11,895 bases of DNA, from assembly GCA_964454005.1 (NCBI GenBank), contig CAYVQE010000170.1, forward strand, positions 1 through 11,895. The letters are read 5' to 3'. Under the pieces are notes generated by a model. The model had not been told where the DNA came from. It made no database searches and saw only the letters and a program-made list of their open reading frames with translations. Both the position numbers and the translations under genes were made by a program. Origin of the DNA: CAYVQE01 sp964454005 (GTDB lineage Bacteria > Myxococcota > B64-G9). Positions 1 through 5,421 of the stretch are shown here, piece after piece; the stretch's first letter is position 1; each line of letters starts with the position of its first letter.

Positions 1-937
1 GCTCCTTCATGATGCGCGCCCACATCCGCCGCGCGGCGCGGAACTTGGCGATCTCCTCCAAGAACTGGTTGTGGCAGGAGAAGAAGAACGACAGCCGGCC
101 GGCGAAGGCATCGACCTCCAGCCCGGTGTCGATGGCCGCCTGCACGTAAGCGATGCCGTCGGCCAGGGTGAAGGCGATCTCCTGGGCCGCCGTGGCCCCG
201 GCCTCGCGGATGTGGTAGCCCGAGATGGAGATGGTGTTCCACTTGGGCATGTGCTCGCGGCAGTGGGCGAACAGGTCGGTGGTGATGCGCAGCGAGGGCC
301 GCGGCGGAAAGATGTAGGTGCCGCGGGCGATGTACTCCTTGAGCAGATCGTTCTGGACGGTGCCGCGCAGCGCGCTGGTGTCGACCCCCTGGGCCTCGGC
401 CTCGGCCACGTACATGGCCAGCAGGATGACCGCGGTGGAGTTGATGGTCATCGAGGTCGACACCTTGTCCAGCGGGATGCGATCGAGCAGCCGCTGCATG
501 TCCTCGATCGAGGCGATGGACACGCCGACCTTGCCCACCTCGCCCATGGCCATCTGGTGATCCGGGTCGTAGCCCATCTGGGTGGGCAGGTCGAAGGCCA
601 CGCTCAGGCCGGTCTGGCCCTGATCCAGCAAAAAGCGAAACCGTTCGTTGGTCTCGCTGGCCGAGCCGAAGCCGGCGTACTGGCGCATGGTCCAGAAGCG
701 GCCGCGGAACATGGTCGGCTGCACGCCGCGGGTATAGGGGTACTGGCCGGGAAAGCCGAGGTCGCGCTGGTAGTCCGCATCGGGCTTGTCCAGCGGCGTG
801 TACAGCCGCCGGGCCTCGATGCCGGAGCTGGTCTCGAAGCGCTCCCGGCGCTCGGATCGCTTCTGCAGCAGCGGATCGACCGTGCCGGACTCCCAGTCCG
901 CCAGGGCCTCGTCCAGGGGCTTGTTCTCGTCGGCCAT
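1..937 (-). CDS. mcmA1: Methylmalonyl-CoA mutase large (catalytic) subunit, N-terminal 312 residues, cut by window edge
   Basis: The enzyme uses adenosylcobalamin to interconvert (R)-methylmalonyl-CoA and succinyl-CoA in the cytoplasm. Reading from the ATG at 937, the protein shows the mutase TIM-barrel signatures in order: RQYAGFGSASETNER (about residues 85-99), TGLSVAFDLPTQMGYD (109-124), TINSTA (164-169), QNDLLKEY followed by ARGTYIFPP (195-212), NTISISGYHIREAG (234-247) and SFFFSCHNQFLEEIAKFRAA (283-302). Tyr87 and Arg205 match the Tyr/Arg pair that marks methylmalonyl-CoA rather than isobutyryl-CoA mutases. The short lead-in and the GQTGLS form resemble split mutases, whose B12-binding domain is a separate small protein; that cannot be checked because the C-terminus lies outside the window. 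A GGGAGGAG ribosome site (945-952) fixes the start. It lies 104 bp downstream of the cysteine-rich gene but has its own promoter-like sequence. Family call is very secure; exact substrate fairly secure. Confidence 0.95.
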   Translation of the reverse strand, partial: MADENKPLDEALADWESGTVDPLLQKRSERRERFETSSGIEARRLYTPLDKPDADYQRDLGFPGQYPYTRGVQPTMFRGRFWTMRQYAGFGSASETNERFRFLLDQGQTGLSVAFDLPTQMGYDPDHQMAMGEVGKVGVSIASIEDMQRLLDRIPLDKVSTSMTINSTAVILLAMYVAEAEAQGVDTSALRGTVQNDLLKEYIARGTYIFPPRPSLRITTDLFAHCREHMPKWNTISISGYHIREAGATAAQEIAFTLADGIAYVQAAIDTGLEVDAFAGRLSFFFSCHNQFLEEIAKFRAARRMWARIMKE

Positions 938-990
938 GGGCTCACTCCTCCCGTCGGGTCTGCGCCCGGCACGCGCCGGACGACCACCCG

Positions 991-1019
991 TCTATAACGC
1001 CCGCCGGCTTCGAGGGCAA
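991..1019 (-). promoter_or_regulatory. Putative sigma-70-type promoter of the mutase gene
   Basis: On the minus strand, TTGCCC (1019-1014) and TATAGA (996-991) are separated by exactly 17 bp, each matching 4 of 6 consensus bases. Transcription would begin near 984, leaving a leader of about 47 nt before the ATG at 937. A small inverted repeat (CCGGC at 966-970, GCCGG at 975-979) lies in that leader. This suggests the mutase is transcribed separately from the lipoprotein pair upstream. Seen by eye only. Confidence 0.45.
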
Positions 1020-1041
1020 GCGGAGTCTGGCGGCTGGGCCA

Positions 1042-2562
1042 TCAGGGAGGCGGGCAGTGGACGCCCTCGAGCAGGCCGCAGGCCTTGGCCGACACGCAGC
1101 CGCCGTAGTCCACATCATCGTAGAGTTCGCAGACGGTATCCGGACATTGCCCGTTGGCGTCGCAGGGCTCCCAGGTCACCGTGCACAGGTGGCAGTCGGA
1201 ATCGTCCTGGCAGGGCAGGTTCGTGCCCATCATCGACAGCGTCGAACAGACGTCCATCATGCCGCAGGTGTCCTGCAGGCAGGTGTTCTCCGGGCAGGCA
1301 TTGCGCATGTCCTGGGTGCAGGGGCAGAAGCCCTGATCCTCCTCCGGGCTCTTGAGACACGGCAGGCCGGCCGGGCAGTCGGCGTCGGAGTGGCACAGAT
1401 CGCTCTGCTTGATGGTGATGACCGTGTTGCAGCGGAAGCCGTTGGGGCAGCGCTCGTTGCCCGAGCAGTCCGGCGCGCAGTACTCGTCGCTCTGCTGGGC
1501 GAAATCATCGCTCTCGTAGGGGTAGATCAGGCACGAGTTCTCGATGGTCCCGCAGGACAACAGGTTGGTGTTGTCGCAAGGCTTGCAGAACGGCGTTTGC
1601 TCGGAGTAGGCCGACTGGCACTGGCCCTGGACGCAGTACTCGGCGAAGGCGCAGAAGTCGTCCGCCTGGCAGCCGTCGACGCAGGCGTTGGACTGGCAGT
1701 ATTGATCCAGCGGGCAGTCGGCGCTGTCCTGACAGCCCTCGATGCAGCGGTACTGGTCGCCGTCCAGCCGGCAGATGGTGCCCAGCGGGCACTGCATGTC
1801 CGAGGTGCAGGTGCCGTTGGGCACGCAGGTGCGGGTGTTGAAGTCGCAGTAGGTGTCCGGCACGTCGGCGCAGTCGGAGTTGTCGTAGCAGCCGGGCCGC
1901 GGCTGGCAGTAGCCGCTGGCGTTGCAGACCTCGCCCGCGTCGCAGCCGGTCTGGGCCTCGGGGTTGCACAAGCACTCGCCGGTGTCGACGTTGCAGAAGC
2001 GCCCGGCCGGGCAGTCCTCGTTCGACTCGCAGGAGGAGTTCGGCTGGCAGTAGCCGTGGACGTTGCAGAACTCGCCCTGCTCGCAGGCGGCGTCGGTCTC
2101 GCAGAAGCACTCGCCGATGCCGGTGTCGGCGCTGATGCGGCAGCGCCAGTCATCGGGGTTGCCGCAATCGGCGTCCAGGATACAGCCGGCTTTCTTCTGG
2201 CAGGAGCCCGAGGTATTGCAGAACTGGCCCTCTTCGCAGGCGGCGTCGGTCTTGCACAAACACTGGCCGGAGCCGGACTCGCCGATCTCGCAGCGCCAGT
2301 CGGCGGCGTCGCCGCAGTCGGCGTCGACCCTACAGCCCAGATAATCCTGGCAGTAGCCCGAGGCGTTGCAGAACTCACCATCGGCGCAGGCGTCGTCCGA
2401 GGTGCACAGGCAAATGTGGTCGGCCGAGCAGATGAAGCCGGGGTCGCAGTCGGCGTCGCGGCTGCAGTTGCCGGCGACCTCTTCATCCTCACAGCCGCCG
2501 GCGGCCAGCACCAGCAGCGCCAGCGGGGTGACGGCGAACTTGACGCGCTTCGAAATACTCAT
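1042..2562 (-). CDS. Cysteine-rich secreted lipoprotein with about 12 tandem four-cysteine modules
   Basis: 506 residues from the ATG at 2562, which is preferred over the in-frame GTG at 2589 because a GAGGAGG site lies between them. A Lys/Arg n-region and hydrophobic stretch end at LAAGGC (Cys24), a usable though not perfect lipobox, so the protein is probably an exported lipoprotein. Residues 33-315 are about twelve consecutive modules of the form C-x5(-7)-C-x5-7-C-x4-10-C, many starting with DADC or TDAAC and containing FCN. Residues 326-506 keep a dense but irregular cysteine pattern and end in HCPPP. I count about 75 cysteines, 15% of the protein. The modules resemble the Dickkopf-like or EB-like cysteine-rich repeats frequent in myxobacterial surface proteins; disulfide-bonded stalk or ligand-binding roles are inference. 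It is second in an operon with the VWA lipoprotein. No enzymatic motif is visible. Confidence 0.85.
   Translation of the reverse strand: MSISKRVKFAVTPLALLVLAAGGCEDEEVAGNCSRDADCDPGFICSADHICLCTSDDACADGEFCNASGYCQDYLGCRVDADCGDAADWRCEIGESGSGQCLCKTDAACEEGQFCNTSGSCQKKAGCILDADCGNPDDWRCRISADTGIGECFCETDAACEQGEFCNVHGYCQPNSSCESNEDCPAGRFCNVDTGECLCNPEAQTGCDAGEVCNASGYCQPRPGCYDNSDCADVPDTYCDFNTRTCVPNGTCTSDMQCPLGTICRLDGDQYRCIEGCQDSADCPLDQYCQSNACVDGCQADDFCAFAEYCVQGQCQSAYSEQTPFCKPCDNTNLLSCGTIENSCLIYPYESDDFAQQSDEYCAPDCSGNERCPNGFRCNTVITIKQSDLCHSDADCPAGLPCLKSPEEDQGFCPCTQDMRNACPENTCLQDTCGMMDVCSTLSMMGTNLPCQDDSDCHLCTVTWEPCDANGQCPDTVCELYDDVDYGGCVSAKACGLLEGVHCPPP
1618..2466 (-). repeat. Array of about 12 four-cysteine modules within the cysteine-rich lipoprotein gene
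   Basis: Module starts fall at residues 33, 53, 77, 103, 127, 154, 178, 199, 225, 252, 277 and 298, i.e. 20-28 residues each, four cysteines per module. Modules 2, 4 and 6 are near-copies (T-D-D/A-A-C-x2-G-x-F-C-N), and modules 3 and 5 are near-copies (D-A-D-C-G-x4-D-W-R-C). Confidence 0.85.
2104..2406 (-). repeat. Tandem duplication of a two-module unit of about 150 bp
   Basis: Modules 2-3 (2257-2406) and modules 4-5 (2104-2256) are two copies of one bimodular unit of 150 and 153 bp, with long runs of shared nucleotides, for example around 2063-2100 versus 2220-2257 and 2139-2175 versus 2290-2326. Module 6 begins a third, partial copy. Identity at the DNA level, not only the protein level, points to relatively recent unequal duplication. 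Confidence 0.7.
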
Positions 2563-2570
2563 GGCGCAAG

Positions 2571-2578
2571 CCTCCTCA
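2571..2578 (-). promoter_or_regulatory. Ribosome binding site overlapping the stop codon of the upstream VWA gene
   Basis: The minus strand reads TGAGGAGG from 2578 to 2571: the TGA stop of the VWA gene is also the start of the Shine-Dalgarno sequence of the cysteine-rich gene, 8 nt before its ATG at 2562. This settles the start of the downstream gene and implies translational coupling. Confidence 0.75.
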
Positions 2579-4318
2579 GCTGCCCGCACCGGGGCTGTAG
2601 ACAGCGGTGATCACCGCGCCCAGCGGCGGCCAGTCCATCTTCTCAAAGCTGATGGTGTTGCTGTATGGCGCCGGCTCATCGGGGCCGTAGTAGAGCCAGC
2701 CCGGCGCCTCGGTCTGCTCGTCGTACCGCGGCACCAGGGTCTCCTGGTTGGGCCCCTCGCCGTCGGTGTCCATGGTGACCTCCAGCGTGCCCACCTGGGG
2801 TGTCTGGGACAGCGGGAACAACCAGCGCAGGTTGGAGTAGGTCACCTGCAGGTCGGCGCCGAAGGGCGGCACGTACTGGCCCTGGAACAGGATGCTGTTG
2901 GTCTCGGCGTGGAAGATCCAACCGCTGACGTCGTCGCGCAGGATGGGCCGAAAGCCGTTGCCGTCGTGGACGTCGATCTCGACCCTGAGCGTCTCGGGGT
3001 TCTCGACCGCGTTCGACAGGTCGAACGAGCGGTTGAGGTTGGAGTAGCTGATCTCGACCAGGCTGTCGAGCGGGGGCACGTAGGCGAAGGCGAAGACCAC
3101 GCTGTTGCTCTCCGGGTCGTAGAGCCAATCCACGCCCTGCTCCATCTCGACGAAGTCGTCCGGTCCCTCCTCGCCGTCCGGGTCGACGCGCACCTCGATG
3201 GTGGTCGGATCGCCGCGGCCGCTGAGCTCGAACACGGTGGTGACGTTGCCGTACTCGACCTCGACGTCGGCCTCGGGCGGCGGCACGTACTCGCCGTCGA
3301 AGAAGATGGTCTTGACGTCGAGCTGCAGCCGCCAGCCGGTGTCCGGGTCTTGCGGGATCACCTGGAAGCCTTGGCCGTCGTGGGCGTCGACCCGCACCTC
3401 GACGGTGGTCGGATCCGGATCGCGCGACAGCTCGAACTTGCGCGACAGGCCGGCCACCGCCAGACCGAGCTGCTCCAGGTCGGTGGCGAACTGATCCGAG
3501 CAGATCGAAGCGGTGGTCTCGCCCCAGGTCTGGACCAGCTGGTGGTAGCGCTCGCCGTAGTCGGCGTTGCCGTCGGCGCCCGAGCAGCCGTCGGGCGCGT
3601 CGCCCACGATGGCGGCGATGATGACCTGGCGCTCGTTGCCGATGCCTTTCAGGGTACCGAAGAAGCGCTCGTAGTAATCGATGCTGCCGTAGGAGTAGTC
3701 GTCCTCGTCGCTGACGAAGATGATCGCCAGCGAGGCGTCCGCGCGCAGGAAGCCGGCGTTGGCGCCCGAGACCAGCGGCTCGCTGAGCGCTTCGTGCGCG
3801 GCCAGCAGGCCCATCTCGTTGCCGCCGCCCGAGGTGCCCACCTGCACGTTGGCCGCAAACGCCGCCTGCGGATCGGGCGTATCGACGTCGATCACCTGGG
3901 GGTCGCCCTGCAGCTTGCCGCTGTGGCTCGGATCGTCCATGTCGGTGGAGATGACCCCGATGTGGTAATCGATCAAGCTGGCGTCGATGAAGGAGATGAA
4001 CGAGTCGAAGTTGTTGCCGAGATTGATCTGCTCCTCGGCCATGGACGCCGAGTTGTCGACCACCCACAGGATGTCGACCTGGGCCGAGGCCTTCTGGGTG
4101 AAGGAGTCGACCTGGTGGAACCCCGTCTGCGGGTACAGATCCACCTGGCTCGAGCCCTCCTGGGTGAAGAAGTCCGTGACCTCGTCGCCGTCCTGGCTGA
4201 AGGTGTCGACCTGGGTCTCCACCCCCACGAAGCGCGTCGAGTCACAGCCGGCGGTCACCGCCAACGCCAGCAGCCCCGCCAGCCCGATTGAACACAAACC
4301 GAATCGTCGCTGCCGCAT
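2576..4318 (-). CDS. VWA-domain lipoprotein with N-terminal 11-residue repeats and four C-terminal beta-rich repeats
   Basis: 580 residues, ATG at 4318, preceded by TAGGAGG (4324-4330). The signal peptide ends at VTAGC (Cys25), a weak lipobox. Residues 35-89 are five phased 11-residue repeats running into the first strand of a von Willebrand factor A domain (about 80-290): VDILWVVDNSASM carries the MIDAS DxSxS at 88-92, with Thr125 and the SDEDD at 203-207 as likely further metal ligands. Cys244 and Cys273 could pair by disulfide. Residues 293-575 are four copies of a 68-69-residue beta-rich unit beginning FxLS and containing YVPP. VWA domains bind proteins through a divalent cation, so a cell-surface or periplasmic adhesive or scaffolding role is likely but not shown. 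Co-transcribed with the cysteine-rich lipoprotein 13 bp downstream, the obvious candidate partner. Confidence 0.88.
   Translation of the reverse strand: MRQRRFGLCSIGLAGLLALAVTAGCDSTRFVGVETQVDTFSQDGDEVTDFFTQEGSSQVDLYPQTGFHQVDSFTQKASAQVDILWVVDNSASMAEEQINLGNNFDSFISFIDASLIDYHIGVISTDMDDPSHSGKLQGDPQVIDVDTPDPQAAFAANVQVGTSGGGNEMGLLAAHEALSEPLVSGANAGFLRADASLAIIFVSDEDDYSYGSIDYYERFFGTLKGIGNERQVIIAAIVGDAPDGCSGADGNADYGERYHQLVQTWGETTASICSDQFATDLEQLGLAVAGLSRKFELSRDPDPTTVEVRVDAHDGQGFQVIPQDPDTGWRLQLDVKTIFFDGEYVPPPEADVEVEYGNVTTVFELSGRGDPTTIEVRVDPDGEEGPDDFVEMEQGVDWLYDPESNSVVFAFAYVPPLDSLVEISYSNLNRSFDLSNAVENPETLRVEIDVHDGNGFRPILRDDVSGWIFHAETNSILFQGQYVPPFGADLQVTYSNLRWLFPLSQTPQVGTLEVTMDTDGEGPNQETLVPRYDEQTEAPGWLYYGPDEPAPYSNTISFEKMDWPPLGAVITAVYSPGAGS
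2579..3442 (-). repeat. Four tandem copies of a 68-69-residue beta-rich domain in the VWA protein
   Basis: Anchors recur at Phe295, Phe363, Phe432 and Phe501 (steps of 68, 69 and 69). Each copy has F-x-L-S, a T-x-x-V-x-[VIM]-D strand followed by a D-x-[DN]-G-like acidic turn, a G/D-W stretch, an S/T-I/V-x-F strand, YVPP (WPP in copy 4) and a closing V-x-Y. The last copy is the most divergent and has a longer loop. Confidence 0.85.
4052..4216 (-). repeat. Five phased 33-bp (11-residue) repeats leading into the VWA domain
   Basis: Asp recurs at residues 38, 49, 60, 71 and 82; Gln at 42, 53, 64 and 75; an aromatic at 40, 51, 62 and 73; Gly or Ala at 44, 55, 66 and 77. The consensus is about Q-V-D-x-F-[ST]-Q-x-G. 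The fifth unit is the first strand of the VWA domain. Confidence 0.8.
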
Positions 4319-4332
4319 GCTCGCCTCCTACC

Positions 4333-4444
4333 TTGCAACATGCCGATCAGTGGTCCGAAATCCGTTCCATTCCTACCAGACGGTCGGCCGGCATTGCAAA
4401 TGCGATCCACAGGCCATCATTTCGTTTCAGCGCTCGGCTTGCAA
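4333..4444. promoter_or_regulatory. Divergent control region with three TTGCAA palindromes
   Basis: The 188-bp region 4319-4506 between the divergent VWA and hydrolase genes is visibly less GC-rich than its flanks. TTGCAA, itself a palindrome, occurs at 4333-4338, 4394-4399 and 4439-4444. The middle copy sits in a larger inverted repeat, GCATT-gca-AATGC (4391-4403). The copy at 4439 could serve as a -35 for the plus-strand gene, with TGTATG or TATGGG at 4461-4468; the middle copy could do the same for the minus-strand gene, with TAGGAA near 4370-4375. Both -10 elements are poor. Operator function is inference. Confidence 0.4.
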
Positions 4445-4493
4445 ACAGCCCGCGAGCCGGTGTATGGGTCGGGTCCGCGGCGCCACCGCCGAA

Positions 4494-4499
4494 GAGGGG
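4494..4499 (+). promoter_or_regulatory. Ribosome binding site supporting a GTG start at 4507
   Basis: GAGGGG lies 7 nt before GTG at 4507. The frame is open further upstream, but that extension is unlike the rest of the protein and would overlap the divergent VWA gene, so the GTG is the chosen start of the hydrolase-fold gene. Confidence 0.6.
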
Positions 4500-4506
4500 C
4501 GATGCT

Positions 4507-5421
4507 GTGAACCTCAAGTTGAGCGACATTCCCGAGCTGCCGGCCGAGCCCCATCCCTATCACCTGCTGCCGGCCGAGCGGATCGAACTCGACGGCGGCG
4601 CGTCGCTGGCGCTGCGCCGGGCTGGGCCGGCCGCCGGGCCGGCGGTGGTGCTGCTGCCGGGCCTGTGGACCACCGGCTATACCTTCCGCAACCTGATCGA
4701 CCGGCTGGCCGACCGGGCGCGGCTGGTGCTGTGCGAGCCCGACGGACTCGGCGACGCGACGCCGGAGGGGCCGGCCGGGCTGCGGCCGGCGGACCTGGCG
4801 CAGCGCATCGGCGCCTTGCTCGACGCGCTGGCGCTCGACCGCGCCGTGCTGGTCGGCTGCGCCGAGGCCGGGCTGGGCGTGCTCGAGCTGGCCCTGGACG
4901 CGCCCCAGCGGCTGCGAGCGGCCGTCTGCCTGGGCACCGCGCTGCGGCTGCCGCGGTCGGTGCGGCTAGGCGGCTGGTGGCGCGGCCGCGGCGAATCCTG
5001 GGCCAAGGCGGCCTTCGCCCAGCCGCAGCGGGCCGCGCTGGACATGCTGGATTACGCCGACCCGGCCGTGATCTCGCGCCAGGAGCTGCGCCAGCTGGCC
5101 CGCGGCTGGACCACCTGGCCGGCCGCCCGCCGCCGGGCGCGGCTGCTGGCCGCCAGCCTGCGGGCCGACTTCCGGGCGGCCACCCGCGAGCGGCTCGAGG
5201 CCCGGGCCGCATCCGGCGCGGGCCTCGGTGCCGAGCTGAAGCTGGTCTACGGCGATCGGGATCGCATCGCCCCGCCGGAGCAGGGCCGCTGGCTGACCAG
5301 CCGCTTTCCGGGCGCCGAGCTGCTGGTGGCCGAGGGCAGCTCGGGCGCGGTGCAGGTGGAGGAGCCCGAATGGACCGCCGCCATCATCGCCCGCGCCGCC
5401 GGGCTGCAGCCGCCGGCCTGA
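4507..5421 (+). CDS. Alpha/beta-hydrolase-fold protein lacking the catalytic Ser and His (pseudo-hydrolase)
   Basis: 304 residues from GTG. The alpha/beta-hydrolase outline is clear: strand and oxyanion loop VVLLPGLW (about 47-54), EPDGLGDAT (77-85), a nucleophile-elbow region LVGCAEAGLG (115-124) and the late GDRDRIAP (249-256) that normally holds the catalytic acid (Asp252). In the elbow, where family members have G-x-S-x-G, this protein has Gly117-Cys-Ala119-Glu-Ala, so the nucleophile is Ala. Where a GH precedes the VxxEEPE stretch in active enzymes, the sequence reads SSGAVQVEEPE, so the His is Gly280 or nearby. Cys118 next to the elbow is the only alternative nucleophile. There is no signal peptide or membrane segment, so it is probably cytoplasmic. 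It overlaps the next gene by 52 bp, implying co-expression. A binding or regulatory role is inferred; the fold call is secure, the function unknown. Confidence 0.8.
   Translation: MNLKLSDIPELPAEPHPYHLLPAERIELDGGASLALRRAGPAAGPAVVLLPGLWTTGYTFRNLIDRLADRARLVLCEPDGLGDATPEGPAGLRPADLAQRIGALLDALALDRAVLVGCAEAGLGVLELALDAPQRLRAAVCLGTALRLPRSVRLGGWWRGRGESWAKAAFAQPQRAALDMLDYADPAVISRQELRQLARGWTTWPAARRRARLLAASLRADFRAATRERLEARAASGAGLGAELKLVYGDRDRIAPPEQGRWLTSRFPGAELLVAEGSSGAVQVEEPEWTAAIIARAAGLQPPA
5355..5364 (+). promoter_or_regulatory. Ribosome binding site inside the hydrolase gene that sets the start of the fusion gene
   Basis: GGTGGAGGAG ends 5 nt before an ATG at 5370 that is in frame with the peptidase-porin fusion. 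Upstream sequence in this frame has no protein-like character, and later start codons would cut into the signal peptide, so 5370 is the best start. Confidence 0.65.

Noticed and set aside
966..979. CCGGC/GCCGG inverted repeat upstream of the mutase as a terminator for the lipoprotein operon.
   Set aside because: Only five base pairs, no T-run, and it lies downstream of the proposed mutase promoter; short GC palindromes are common in such DNA.
71..997. Plus-strand open frame of about 300 codons at the left edge.
   Set aside because: It is the antisense shadow of the methylmalonyl-CoA mutase gene, whose minus-strand translation has strong family motifs but no stop codon inside the window.
2563..2589. 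GTG at 2589 as the start of the cysteine-rich lipoprotein.
   Set aside because: It would lie within the VWA gene and bury the GAGGAGG site that precedes the ATG at 2562. The signal peptide is normal from 2562.
3987..5369. Upstream extension of the peptidase-porin reading frame by several hundred codons.
   Set aside because: The extension runs antisense through the VWA gene and then through the hydrolase gene in another frame, and is low-complexity Arg/Gly/Ala. A good ribosome site and a signal peptide place the start at 5370.
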